A stretch of DNA of 43,248 nt, from assembly GCF_900601905.1 (NCBI RefSeq), contig NZ_UWFA01000141.1:1-43248 (forward strand), in the 5' to 3' direction. Each line of letters opens with the position of its first letter. The stretch's first letter is position 1. Source of the stretch: Pseudomonas viridiflava (GTDB taxonomy: Bacteria > Pseudomonadota > Gammaproteobacteria > Pseudomonadales > Pseudomonadaceae). A program made the translations under genes and the position numbers. This document shows, in pieces, positions 24,141 through 31,752 of the stretch. Below the pieces are notes generated by a model. The model searched no databases and had not been told where the DNA came from. It saw only the letters and a program-made list of their open reading frames with translations.

Positions 24141-24695
24141 TTAATCCTCGTCGGGTACAAGCCAGCTTTGCTGACTTTTACGAATCAAACCACTAATCAC
24201 CTTTCGTGAAACTGTGATAGCGGCTGGCAGTTTGTCTAAGCCGTCTAAACCTACTTGACCGCGCTCAATGCCATTAACCGCTGAGTTCAACGCCTTGGCG
24301 ATCTGGTTAACGTTTCGGCCAATTGCAGCAAGCTCTCTATTCATTGCCCTAAGTGCAATGATTTCCTTCTCTGTCATAACGGGAACCTGGGACAAGTGAG
24401 CTTGTACCAGGGCAGCGATCCAGCGCCCTTGCCCCATGCCTTTAGCGGTCGCTCGATCCCTCACGCCCGCCATCAAGAAAGCCGGTAGACGAACCGTCGC
24501 CTGCTGCGTCTTAACGCCTTTGGGAGTAGGGGAGTCGGTCACTCCTGGCAGATCCACTTGTAACCCCAGGTCGGCCATCACAAGGCTGCGCAGAAGCTCA
24601 GAAGGCTTGAGGCTCTTAGCGGCTGCTCGCGCCTCGAAAGCCTTTTTGATGGCTGGCTCAACGCGGGCTTTAAGGTCAACGTCTTTGGTGCTCAT
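24141..24695 (-). CDS. MobC/TraJ-like oriT-binding accessory protein
   Basis: 184 residues from MSTKDVDLKARV. A ribbon-helix-helix-like segment (about 5-45; ARVEPAIKKAFEARAAAKSL) and a C-terminal MobC motif (ALRAMNRELAAIGRNVNQIAKALN) show the family. It binds oriT and loads the relaxase. I start at 24695 rather than 24749 because the longer version runs through the G10 tract and the oriT inverted repeat. The ribosome site is weak (GAAGAAG). It is transcribed just ahead of the relaxase gene. Confidence 0.82.
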   Translation of the reverse strand: MSTKDVDLKARVEPAIKKAFEARAAAKSLKPSELLRSLVMADLGLQVDLPGVTDSPTPKGVKTQQATVRLPAFLMAGVRDRATAKGMGQGRWIAALVQAHLSQVPVMTEKEIIALRAMNRELAAIGRNVNQIAKALNSAVNGIERGQVGLDGLDKLPAAITVSRKVISGLIRKSQQSWLVPDED

Positions 24696-24709
24696 GGGCT
24701 TCTTCAAGT

Positions 24710-24800
24710 GGGGGGGGGGAAAGAACACTCGTTGTGCCAATTGTGGCACATATGAGGCGCGAATGCCTATCCTGCACTAGATTCTTTACCCCCCCACAAA
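24710..24800. other. Origin of transfer (oriT)
   Basis: The sequence CTATCCTGC (24768-24775 core) matches the nic region of IncP-type oriT; the predicted cut is between 24774 and 24775. An inverted repeat, TGTGCCA (24733-24739) and TGGCACA (24744-24750), lies about 25 bases away as the accessory-protein site. A run of ten G (24710-24719) and a run of seven C (24789-24795) flank the site. The divergent mobC/relaxase and traK-like operons on either side support the call. Confidence 0.82.
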
Positions 24801-24889
24801 AAAGAAGACCTTATGCACCTTTAATACGTTTCTGATGCGTTTTTGATGCCCTGTGAAACACAAATAATGCGCGGAATGGCGGTCTATAT

Positions 24890-24918
24890 TGACGATAGGG
24901 CGCTTGTAATACACTATT
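24890..24918 (+). promoter_or_regulatory. Promoter of the traK-like operon
   Basis: TTGACG (24890-24895), 17 bases, CACTAT (24913-24918), about 30 bases before the gene. The overlapping TACACT (24911-24916) is an alternative -10. Autoregulation by the oriT-binding protein would be usual for such sites. Confidence 0.55.
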
Positions 24919-24948
24919 GAGGCAGTTCGATCAGAAAAGCCCAAGGTC

Positions 24949-25371
24949 ATGAAGAAAAAGACGATTCAGGAACGGCTCCAGGCGCTAGCGACCGGAGACG
25001 CACAAAGGACGAAAGCAGGGCGGTTCCGCGACATCTATCCAGACGTTGAATCGGCCATTGCCTCGGGCGTTTCGCATGAAGTCATTCTTGAGGTACTGAA
25101 AGAAGGGGGCTTAGACATGACGTTGGCCACGTTCCGAAGCACCCTGCAAAGGACAAGAGCAAAGCGGCCGAAAAGCAGCTTAAAAGCTGAAAGCAAAACC
25201 GCACGGACTCAAGCACCTGGTGAACGGCACCAAAACCGCGAAGCAGCACCACCAGCGGCAACAGAACCCGATCCGGTGGCATCGCATGATCCCAAAGACA
25301 TAGACAAAATCATCGGGGAGAAACCAGACCTCGATGCACTCGCAAAATTAGGTAGGAGTATCAAAAAATGA
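24949..25371 (+). CDS. TraK/StbA-like oriT-binding protein
   Basis: 140 residues. The N-terminal 65 residues contain YPDVESAIASGVSHEVILEVL followed by a Thr-Phe-Arg helix (ATFRSTLQRTR), the pattern of RP4 TraK and similar DNA-binding proteins. The rest is a basic, disordered linker and a short acidic end. TraK bends and wraps oriT to expose the nick. It is divergent from mobC across oriT, and its stop overlaps the ATPase start (ATGA). Confidence 0.75.
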   Translation: MKKKTIQERLQALATGDAQRTKAGRFRDIYPDVESAIASGVSHEVILEVLKEGGLDMTLATFRSTLQRTRAKRPKSSLKAESKTARTQAPGERHQNREAAPPAATEPDPVASHDPKDIDKIIGEKPDLDALAKLGRSIKK

Positions 25372-26075
25372 AAGTAGCCGTTATCAATTTCTCCGGTAAT
25401 GTCGGTAAAACTACGATTGCAGGGCACTTGTTGAAACCCCGTATGAATAACGCACCAATTTTTTCCGTTGAGTCATTAAATGTCGATGGCACAGCAGATG
25501 GGCTTGAAGTTGAAAAAATGCGCGGCAAGCGATTTGGCGAGTTGGTAGACCAGCTAATGCAGTCTGATTCGGCAATCATCGACATTGGCGCATCTAACGT
25601 TGAAGAGTTCTTTAAACAGATGCAGCAGTATTCTGGAAGCCATGAAGAATTTGATTACTTCCTAGTTCCAACAGTTAAAGAAAAAAAACAGCAAGCCGAC
25701 ACTGTTAACACGCTTCGCGCCCTTGCTAAAATCGGAATACCTAAAAACAAAATCCGAGTTGTTTTTAATAAAGTTGAAACCGACGATTCCGTGGAAGACG
25801 ATTTTGCATCTTTGTACGGGTTGGCTGAACTTGAAAAAGGCTTTCTCATAAAGCCAAACTCAATTGTTTACTCCAACGAAGTATTTGAAAGACTTAAGTC
25901 GGTAGGTAAATCATTGGCCGACATTACCAATGACCCAACTGATTATCGGGCCAAACTTCGCGAAGTTACCGATCAATCAGAGAAAGAGCTTTGTGTCAAA
26001 ATGGTTTCACTGAAACGCCTAAGCGTTACAGCGAATAGCAATTTAGACGATGCTTTTAAAGCCATCTTTAAGTGA
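25368..26075 (+). CDS. TraL/StbB-like ParA-family ATPase
   Basis: 235 residues with a deviant Walker A motif at 9-16 (SGNVGKTT) and downstream strands SAIIDIGASN and FDYFLVPT that match ParA/MinD-type ATPases. Such proteins lie between TraK/StbA and TraM/StbC genes on IncP and IncW plasmids and are thought to help position the plasmid or the relaxosome for transfer. Start and stop couple it to both neighbours. A 14-base palindrome, AACTTCGCGAAGTT (25953-25966), inside the gene is probably chance. Confidence 0.8.
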   Translation: MKVAVINFSGNVGKTTIAGHLLKPRMNNAPIFSVESLNVDGTADGLEVEKMRGKRFGELVDQLMQSDSAIIDIGASNVEEFFKQMQQYSGSHEEFDYFLVPTVKEKKQQADTVNTLRALAKIGIPKNKIRVVFNKVETDDSVEDDFASLYGLAELEKGFLIKPNSIVYSNEVFERLKSVGKSLADITNDPTDYRAKLREVTDQSEKELCVKMVSLKRLSVTANSNLDDAFKAIFK

Positions 26076-26082
26076 TTTGATT

Positions 26083-26556
26083 ATGAGCGGCCCTAGAACA
26101 ATGCGGGAAGCTTTTGCGGTTCAAGCACTCGAAGAAGTTGACGCATTGCTTCTTCGGGTTGAATCCCTTGACGCAAAAGTATCATCAACCGAAAGCAACC
26201 TGGATGCCACTACTAAAGCGCTCCTGGATGCTGCCGACAAATTTCGAATGGCTGTAACAGCATTCACAGAGGATGCCAAGGCTGATCTAACCGAACACAT
26301 TCAGCGAAAAGGTGCTGAACAGATTAAAGCAACAATTGAGGAACAGCATAGCGCTATGCAGGAGGCCGCCAGGCTAGCGTTTCGATCCCAAGCTTCCGAT
26401 GATGCAGGGAAGCTCGCAAAAACGCTCAGGGAGGCAGCAGGGGAGTTTAAGCGGGCATCTTGGACACGCATCGGTGAAAACGTGGTTGTGGCTATAGGCG
26501 CGTCCGCGATTACCAGCGGCCTAATCTTCTTGATGATGCGTCTACCACTAAGCTAA
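26083..26556 (+). CDS. TraM/StbC-like coiled-coil membrane-anchored protein
   Basis: 157 residues. A long helical coiled coil (about 10-120) is followed by a C-terminal transmembrane helix (about 135-153; VVVAIGASAITSGLIFLMM). Length, position third after oriT and the coiled coil fit RP4 TraM or IncW StbC. The start at 26083 (MSGPRTM) is not certain: the ribosome site is weak and an overlapping ATG at 26050 exists. It may anchor the ATPase or relaxosome to the inner membrane (inference). Confidence 0.65.
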   Translation: MSGPRTMREAFAVQALEEVDALLLRVESLDAKVSSTESNLDATTKALLDAADKFRMAVTAFTEDAKADLTEHIQRKGAEQIKATIEEQHSAMQEAARLAFRSQASDDAGKLAKTLREAAGEFKRASWTRIGENVVVAIGASAITSGLIFLMMRLPLS

Positions 26557-26586
26557 CGGCCTGACGCGCTTCGCTTGTCCCACCCG

Positions 26587-26618
26587 AAAAAAAACCCCGA
26601 CAAGTCAGGGTTTTTTTT
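26587..26618. terminator. Bidirectional terminator
   Basis: Eight A, then CCCCGAC, loop AA, GTCAGGG and eight T. One G-T wobble. It serves the traK-L-M unit on the plus strand and the accessory genes on the minus strand. Confidence 0.9.
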
Positions 26619-26635
26619 CGCGTGCTGATTAACAA

Positions 26636-27229
26636 CTAAGTGCGGGCCAAATCATACCGCTTAGCGCCGCCACCAATAAGGGGCAGACTCAAACAATTAC
26701 CCACTTGGACGACATTCCCACCAATCTTTAAAGGTTTGGTTGTGCCGAACACAGAAAACGCGGCCTGATCTGTGACAACGCTTGTGATCGAACTTGAGAA
26801 TAGTCCTCCACCTGAGACAGAGATAGAAACCAGCTTGCCTCGATTTACGTGTGGGATTACCTGGGCCGCTTCAACCTGCTTTCTGTACTCGTCGTATTCA
26901 TTCTTTGTCAAAGTCAGATAGCGCAGCAGACCATTTAATCCCATCGCAACAATTGCAGCGAAACCTATGTAAAAAAGTAGCGCAGTTGCAGCCCCGAAAG
27001 CTGATAATACAAGATGGTTAAACCAGTCCACATTCTTATAACCGGGGTAGGTCGGGAACCCTATAAGCTGCACAATCTGAGCAACTGGATGGATTGAGTC
27101 TCCAATCACATAGTTATAAAACTCTGAGGCCGAACTTATCAGCGCAACTATGGATAGAATAAATGCCGCTAAAGCAGCAAGAGCTTTAAGCCACCCGTTA
27201 TTAGCAATTGAACCTTGTAAGTATTTCAT
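26636..27229 (-). CDS. Unknown membrane protein of the leading region (197 aa)
   Basis: Two transmembrane segments are visible (about 14-34 and 70-100), with an extracytoplasmic loop between them that contains a Tyr/Pro-rich stretch (GFPTYPGYKNVDWF). A C-terminal beta-rich domain (about 125-190; LVSISVSGGGLFSSSITSV) follows. Function not recognised. It lies 17 bases from the gene upstream (27247-27675), so the two are probably one transcript, ending at the terminator at 26587-26618. Confidence 0.65.
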   Translation of the reverse strand: MKYLQGSIANNGWLKALAALAAFILSIVALISSASEFYNYVIGDSIHPVAQIVQLIGFPTYPGYKNVDWFNHLVLSAFGAATALLFYIGFAAIVAMGLNGLLRYLTLTKNEYDEYRKQVEAAQVIPHVNRGKLVSISVSGGGLFSSSITSVVTDQAAFSVFGTTKPLKIGGNVVQVGNCLSLPLIGGGAKRYDLART

Positions 27230-27246
27230 GGCTAGTTATTCTCCCG

Positions 27247-27675
27247 TTATCTTTGGTAATGGAAGTAATCAATCCCTACATAAATGCTTTCTGGAGCTTG
27301 TGGCCATTTTGACCGAATCTCATCAAATTCACCATCAATCCACGATTGCAGGAATGCTTGGCCCACCTGTTCACAAAGAGAAAACCTGATAGCTGCGAAC
27401 GCAGCAACCCGAGGGTCGAACCTGTCCTGGTGCGTATCAATGCCAACAAAGGTTTGACTGCATTCGCGCTCGATGGCCTGCAACTCGGCCACGGCTTCGT
27501 CAGTCATGCCGCTGGCACCATCCAGGGCAAGCATCGCGTACGCAGAGCAAGCGCGGAACGCCGATACCAACTCGTCAACGTCTGAGGGGCTGAACGCCGT
27601 ATGGCCAGCAAAGCCTTGAATAGTCCGCAACTCATTGGTGGCGTACTCGATGATGGTTCGCTCGATTTGAAGCAT
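27247..27675 (-). CDS. Protein of unknown function (142 aa)
   Basis: A soluble, mostly helical, acidic protein (ELRTIQGFAG, DEAVAELQAIEREC) ending in an aromatic stretch (YVGIDYFHYQR). No known motif recognised. AGGAATATGCGCG precedes the ATG. The 140 bases upstream are AT-rich with a small hairpin (27741-27755) and a possible promoter, so transcription may start here rather than at 29280. Its partner downstream is the membrane protein at 26636-27229. Confidence 0.6.
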   Translation of the reverse strand: MLQIERTIIEYATNELRTIQGFAGHTAFSPSDVDELVSAFRACSAYAMLALDGASGMTDEAVAELQAIERECSQTFVGIDTHQDRFDPRVAAFAAIRFSLCEQVGQAFLQSWIDGEFDEIRSKWPQAPESIYVGIDYFHYQR

Positions 27676-27814
27676 CGCGCATATTCCTGAAATGAATTAA
27701 AATGGTATTTCTTATAACTGTCCGTTTAACATAATGCTTATTATGCGAAGCATAAGGGCTATGATGGATTTGTTCATGAGGCGGGCACGGAACACGCAAC
27801 GGCGCGTCAAACAC

Positions 27815-28414
27815 TTAATGCGCGGTTTCAGAACCTGGCATTGCTTCAATGTTTGGAGTGATGCCAGTCTCAACGCGAACAGGTAAAACCCCGGCATGCT
27901 CCAAAATAGTCAGAAGTATGTCGAGCTGATTAGCTGAATCGTCGCTTATCTTCTCCAAAACAAACTGACAACGCTGCAAGATGTGAACGCGGCTTCTAAG
28001 CTTGTCATAGCTGTGCGCCATATCATTGCGCATACTTTTGAGCTTTTCCGTATTTAGATCGGAAAGCGCAGCACGCTCAATTTCCGTTAACGGGACTAAC
28101 TTACGTTGCTTGCCATGCGAATAAACGGTTTCGCTGCGATGCCACGTTGTTTCAATCGCCATTCGCGAAGCCACATCCATTAGGCCCAGCCCTAGTGCCA
28201 AAATTTCTGAACGTTTCACGTCGAACTGACGGTCAACGATTGAACCTGGTTGGCCTTTGCCTGTGCGCTCACGAATGCTTAGGTTTACGCCGTCATACAT
28301 TGCAGACGCATCGGAGCCGTCAGGCGCTCCGCTCACGGCGTAGCCGTGACCATCTTCAACACAAAGAACATGCTTTCCAAGATTAAATTTAAGTTCAATG
28401 CTCGTCTTTGCCAT
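27815..28414 (-). CDS. Protein of unknown function (199 aa)
   Basis: The N-terminal third is beta-rich (SIELKFNLGKHVLCVEDG); the rest is helical with a conserved-looking stretch SMRNDMAHSYDKLRSRVHI. A motif of the form RNxxAH occurs in HEPN-like and MAE_28990-like proteins, some of which are RNases, but I see only part of such a signature and do not assign the function. AGGGGCGAACAATC precedes the ATG. It lies between single genes in the leading region, where anti-restriction or anti-defence genes are common. Confidence 0.6.
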   Translation of the reverse strand: MAKTSIELKFNLGKHVLCVEDGHGYAVSGAPDGSDASAMYDGVNLSIRERTGKGQPGSIVDRQFDVKRSEILALGLGLMDVASRMAIETTWHRSETVYSHGKQRKLVPLTEIERAALSDLNTEKLKSMRNDMAHSYDKLRSRVHILQRCQFVLEKISDDSANQLDILLTILEHAGVLPVRVETGITPNIEAMPGSETAH

Positions 28415-28465
28415 GATTGTTCGCCCCTGAAACTTACAATGTATGGATTAGGATAATTCGCCTAA

Positions 28466-28855
28466 TTACTGGGCAGCAGTTACAAACTGACCTTTAGGAC
28501 GGACAAAAATTAACTTATTGCCGTTCAACTTGCGGAACGTCCAGCGTTCCTCAAACGGCTGACCACCAGCAGGCACAACCATGACGCGATGACTGCCGTT
28601 ATCAACCTTGATAGAGCCGCACGGCTTCGACTCGCGCGGAGCGCACTCAAAGCCATAGATTTCGCTTACGCGCCCATCGTCGAGCTTCACGCGGGTTCCA
28701 GAGGCTACATATTGAGCCTGCGCCGTGGAACTCTGGCTGCCGCCAAAAATGCGGTTCACCTGGCCCAAAACTCCAGATACGTCTCTTGCGGTTGTATCTG
28801 CAATTGCACTGGAAGCCGCACAGACCATTACGAAAGCAGCAAATACCTTTTTCAT
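28466..28855 (-). CDS. Exported protein of unknown function (129 aa)
   Basis: A signal peptide (MKKVFAAFVMVCAASSAIA) is cleaved after about residue 19. The mature protein is small, probably beta-rich, with a Cys pair (YGFECAPRESKPCGS). The ATG at 28855 follows TGGAGTTTGGT; the longer frame adds four residues only. It lies 18 bases downstream of the membrane gene 28874-29248 and probably shares promoter B. Function unknown; a periplasmic accessory made early after transfer is possible. Confidence 0.65.
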   Translation of the reverse strand: MKKVFAAFVMVCAASSAIADTTARDVSGVLGQVNRIFGGSQSSTAQAQYVASGTRVKLDDGRVSEIYGFECAPRESKPCGSIKVDNGSHRVMVVPAGGQPFEERWTFRKLNGNKLIFVRPKGQFVTAAQ

Positions 28856-28873
28856 ACCAAACTCCATTAAAAT

Positions 28874-29248
28874 TTAAAGGCTATCAATCATTGGCACTGG
28901 GGAAAGTTTCATTAGCACATAATCATATGCCCAGGCGATGAAAAAGCAGGTCAAGCTAACAGTACCGAAAGCCCAGACCATCGTTGTCTTATCGGGGAAC
29001 GCATACATGGCAAACAACCATGCGAACAGCATTACAACCGAGACAATGGAACAAACGTTTACAACAATAACGCGCAGCCAATACATAACCATGAATAAGG
29101 CGAAACGGACAACCCGGCCTACCATCTTCAAAGCACGAATGCCTTTCGACGGGGACGATTGATCTTTTTCCGCACGCGCAGAAACATCATCGTTCGCAGC
29201 CAGCTTACGGACTGGCTTTTTCGGAAACTTCAAAACTTTGTTTTCCAT
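28874..29248 (-). CDS. Small membrane protein of the regulon (124 aa)
   Basis: A basic N-terminus (MENKVLKFPKKPVRKLAANDD) is followed by hydrophobic segments near 45-78 and 86-115. No known family recognised. It is the first gene after regulon promoter B, with the exported-protein gene downstream. AGAGGACAGAGCA lies before the ATG. Membrane location and control by the shared operator are visible; the role is not. Confidence 0.65.
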   Translation of the reverse strand: MENKVLKFPKKPVRKLAANDDVSARAEKDQSSPSKGIRALKMVGRVVRFALFMVMYWLRVIVVNVCSIVSVVMLFAWLFAMYAFPDKTTMVWAFGTVSLTCFFIAWAYDYVLMKLSPVPMIDSL

Positions 29249-29279
29249 TGCTCTGTCCTCTCTCGTTCATCACCCTTAC

Positions 29280-29324
29280 ATGATAATAATACCCTCCCCA
29301 TACGTCAAGTGAATTCGCTTGTCA
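29280..29324 (-). promoter_or_regulatory. Regulon promoter B
   Basis: Minus strand TTGACG (29303-29308), 17 bases, TATCAT (29280-29285). The operator AAGTGAATTCGCTT (29307-29320) overlaps the -35. It drives 28874-29248 and probably 28466-28855. Confidence 0.78.
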
Positions 29325-29349
29325 AATTAAAATAAAACTGTTATTTAGA

Positions 29350-29391
29350 CAAAAAAAAGAGGGGTACGGCTTACGCCATTCCCCCCAAAAG
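29350..29391 (-). terminator. Terminator after the gene at 29481-30068
   Basis: On the minus strand GGGG and CCCC enclose an inner GGC-GTAA-GCC stem, followed by TCTTTTTTTT. It lies about 90 bases after the stop; the bases between carry no gene. Confidence 0.75.
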
Positions 29392-29480
29392 GCCGCTGTC
29401 GCGGATCGTCAACGCAAGCCAGAGGCTTACGCTTGTTCGGTGTGCGCTTGCCCTGACTGGGGTTTGCGCCGCCCTACCCT

Positions 29481-30068
29481 TTATGCGTAGGACGAATAAC
29501 GCTGCGGCTTGTACAGGCGAACGCCTGCAACCTCGGTGAACTCGACGGGAGTAGCATAGGTGTGGTCGATCTTCACACGCCCATGCTCCGCAACTCGGCG
29601 GCGAAGTGGCTCGCCGCAAAACTTATCGGGTGCCGGTACTTTCAAGCCTTCCATAGATTCTGTCGCATGATCTACATAGCCGATTTCCCGTATTTCAACA
29701 GACTGTTTACCAACCAACTTAACAACCTGGTAGAAGTTCACGTTAGTTTGGTCATATCCCCAAGATGAACTGAGTATTTGACCCAGCACCAATGGGTTGA
29801 CGAATTGTTTTTTTGCTTCGCGCTCTGCGTGCCTGGATGCCGCTTTTGCCAAAATCCCGTCGTGCCACGCCTTAACGAATTGAGCGGCACGCTCAACGCT
29901 ACGGAAACGAGTGTAAAAAGCTGGTTTGTTCGATTTACCGCTGAACGCAATTACGCAGGTTTTATCGGCATTAGCCATAGCCAGAACACCATTTTCATCG
30001 TCGCGCAGGATTTCGGAATAATCCGATGGAATCAATTGCTCGCGGGTTGGCTGGAATCGACGAATCAT
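29481..30068 (-). CDS. Conserved plasmid protein of unknown function (195 aa)
   Basis: Starts MIRRFQPTREQ, nearly the same opening as the ArdC-like neighbour (MIRRFHPSTYE). The middle contains SSSWGYDQTNVNFYQVV and SVEIREIGYVDH, which look like a small beta domain seen in leading-region plasmid proteins. No enzyme motif recognised. It is a single gene between promoter C and a terminator. Its place next to an anti-restriction-like gene suggests a role just after entry into the recipient (inference). Confidence 0.65.
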   Translation of the reverse strand: MIRRFQPTREQLIPSDYSEILRDDENGVLAMANADKTCVIAFSGKSNKPAFYTRFRSVERAAQFVKAWHDGILAKAASRHAEREAKKQFVNPLVLGQILSSSWGYDQTNVNFYQVVKLVGKQSVEIREIGYVDHATESMEGLKVPAPDKFCGEPLRRRVAEHGRVKIDHTYATPVEFTEVAGVRLYKPQRYSSYA

Positions 30069-30119
30069 GCTGATGCTCCTTTAAACCGTTTATGATCTGA
30101 CCTCGATCAACTTGCAGCT

Positions 30120-30166
30120 ATTATCGCTTACATCCTTCGCAATGACAAGCTAAATCGCTTGTCATT
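30120..30166 (-). promoter_or_regulatory. Regulon promoter C with the most symmetric operator
   Basis: Minus strand TTGTCA (30143-30148), 17 bases, GATAAT (30120-30125). The operator is extended: AATGACAAGC (30141-30150), six bases, then GCTTGTCATT (30157-30166), perfect 10-base arms. It drives 29481-30068. Confidence 0.8.
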
Positions 30167-30177
30167 GCATGGAACAG

Positions 30178-30327
30178 TTAGTTATAAGTTAACAGCCACT
30201 TATCACAAATGGCCTGACGGACTCGCGGGGCATACAGTGAAAGAAACGTTAACAGCACATCACCGTCAATTTCTGCCAGTCGTGCCAGGGGAATTGCATA
30301 TACCGAAATCCTTTCTTTGTCGGACAT
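30178..30327 (-). CDS. Small protein downstream of the ArdC-like gene (49 aa)
   Basis: I translate a 49-residue frame, starting MSDKERISVYAIPLARL and ending KWLLTYN. GAGG lies 9 bases before the ATG, and the start is 3 bases after the ArdC-like stop, so it looks translated from the same message. No motif recognised; it is a compact alpha-helical protein. Its short length leaves some doubt, but ribosome site and spacing are good. Confidence 0.55.
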   Translation of the reverse strand: MSDKERISVYAIPLARLAEIDGDVLLTFLSLYAPRVRQAICDKWLLTYN

Positions 30328-30330
30328 GAT

Positions 30331-30732
30331 TTATTCCTCTGCCGATACAGGGTCAGTCTGGCTAATATGAAAGACGGAAACTGTTCGTGGCATTTTAAAA
30401 CCTTTAGCAGCGCCTTCATCGTTTTCAGCGCTTTTGCCTTTAGCGGCAACGACAGTAACGATCTTAACGCCCTTCTCCCCTGCCCTCACCTGGCGGCCTA
30501 AAGCAAGCCATGCGTTATATGTAAATACATTCACGCGCGGCGTTATGTCGTCTACGGAAATTCCCTTTTCGACAAATCCGTTAATTATCGCCGGATAATT
30601 GGTAAAGCTTCTTTCTGAGCGCGCATTTGCCAAAGCCTGCTCGGCAATCACCGCTCGATTGTTGGTCAAACCTAAAGCCTGAGACTCGTTCATGTAGACC
30701 TCATACGTTGACGGATGAAACCGGCGAATCAT
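30331..30732 (-). CDS. ArdC N-terminal-domain-like protein, short form (133 aa)
   Basis: The block RVNVFTYNAWLALGRQVRAGEKGVKI matches the single-strand-DNA-binding N-terminal domain of ArdC anti-restriction proteins. Full ArdC is about 300 residues with a C-terminal metalloprotease-like domain; that part is absent here, so this is a stand-alone domain. I start at MIRRFHPSTYE (30732), downstream of the -10 box of promoter D; the longer frame begins upstream of the promoter. Such proteins may protect incoming single strands. Confidence 0.7.
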   Translation of the reverse strand: MIRRFHPSTYEVYMNESQALGLTNNRAVIAEQALANARSERSFTNYPAIINGFVEKGISVDDITPRVNVFTYNAWLALGRQVRAGEKGVKIVTVVAAKGKSAENDEGAAKGFKMPRTVSVFHISQTDPVSAEE

Positions 30733-30751
30733 TCGTGTTCGCCTGGTTGTT

Positions 30752-30798
30752 ATTATCATCCGTACAAACCCAGCTGTAAAGCGATATCGCTTGTCATT
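30752..30798 (-). promoter_or_regulatory. Regulon promoter D
   Basis: Minus strand TTTACA (30775-30780), 17 bases, GATAAT (30752-30757). The operator AAGCGATATCGCTT (30779-30792) is a perfect 14-base palindrome. It drives the ArdC-like gene and the 49-residue gene, and it marks the left edge of repeat R1. Confidence 0.82.
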
Positions 30799-31361
30799 AC
30801 GCAATTAAAGTCATAGCCGCGGTGCTCGGTTTGGCACGCTTATTTCCGATCCGGACCAAGCGTTTAGGGGGAGCCTTTGACCTTAAATGAACAGGCGCGC
30901 AAGCGCCCTTCCTCTTGCAGACGAAAGACAGCGCGCCAGGTTGTGAGGCGATCCGTTCCAATGCGATGAGGGGGTGTTGCGATAAAAGGGAGGTGCCGGG
31001 CTGACCACTGCAAGGGGCCACCGGAAGCCGCATGCGGAGCACAGGGCCAGTTTCACCGGCCCGCGCACCGAACGGGTGAGGATGGCAGCGCAGCGGCCCT
31101 TGCTGGGGGCTGGCCGGTGCCTACCATCGCAAAAACACCCCCCGCATTGGGATGGTTCGCCGTCCTGGTGGAATGCACGACTGCGGCTCTTAATTTCGCG
31201 GACGCGAAATTGCTGTGGGCACGCAAAGCGGGCTTGCTTCAGGGCAAGTGGATACGCCAGTAAAGCAAGGGCTATGCAGGCCCGTGGCAGCCGTGCGACG
31301 GCAGAACGGGCCGGAATGGCCCCTGTAGGTTGGAACGCCTCACAGGGGCTTGCAGGAGTCT
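30790..31361. repeat. Repeat R1, full second copy
   Basis: 30790-31014 matches 43029-43248, and 31193-31356 matches 1-165. The part 31015-31192 has no counterpart in the window. No gene is seen in this 570-base stretch. It includes a small GC hairpin (GGCGCGCAAGCGCC near 30893) and palindrome P11. Both R1 copies begin right at a regulon promoter. Confidence 0.85.
31193..31210. repeat. Palindrome P11
   Basis: Perfect ATTTCGCGGACGCGAAAT inside R1; the counterpart of P1. Confidence 0.9.
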
Positions 31362-31401
31362 TGCTTTTAAGGCGCTAGCGGGTTGGAGCCATAACCCATT
31401 A

Positions 31402-31421
31402 TACTGTTTATAAATACAGTA
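31402..31421. promoter_or_regulatory. LexA (SOS) box
   Basis: TACTGTTTATAAATACAGTA has the CTGT-N8-ACAG form with symmetric 6-base arms. It lies 13 bases before the gene at 31435. Confidence 0.82.
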
Positions 31422-31434
31422 TTGGGCACTCCGT

Positions 31435-31728
31435 GTGAATTGGTTTTTGTCTGACGACTTACCGGAAATTCCGGCCGATATTCTTGAACGCCTTGAACGT
31501 GATTTTGATCGCGGCGACCCCGGCGATCATGAAGAAGCGGAGCGGGAACGTTCAAGCGTGCGTCGATTGATAGCTATGAATCAAAAGCTCCAATGGCGAA
31601 TAATCGAGTTACAAAACGATCTGCACACATCCGACACCAATATGGGCCACCTGAAAGGTCAGGTACGAGACTTGGTAGCCAAACTTGGGAGGCTGGGATA
31701 TGTAGCTTCGCACAAGCCCCCAAATTAG
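31435..31728 (+). CDS. SOS-controlled small protein of unknown function (97 aa)
   Basis: Starts at GTG 31435 (MNWFLSDDLPEIPADILERL). The first 45 residues are very acidic, and the rest is a coiled coil (MNQKLQWRIIELQNDLH). I do not recognise it; it is not an obvious DinI, UmuD or ImpC protein. The LexA box just upstream shows that it is probably induced by DNA damage or by single-stranded entry. It lies between R1 and R2, the place of the 360-1403 pair at the other locus. The ribosome site is weak. Confidence 0.6.
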   Translation: MNWFLSDDLPEIPADILERLERDFDRGDPGDHEEAERERSSVRRLIAMNQKLQWRIIELQNDLHTSDTNMGHLKGQVRDLVAKLGRLGYVASHKPPN

Positions 31729-31752
31729 AGATAGAGCAACAGCCAGAGGCTG

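Noticed and set aside
25953..25966. 14-base perfect palindrome AACTTCGCGAAGTT inside the traL-like gene
   Set aside because: Single occurrence, no 2-base centre, fits normal codons; treated as chance.
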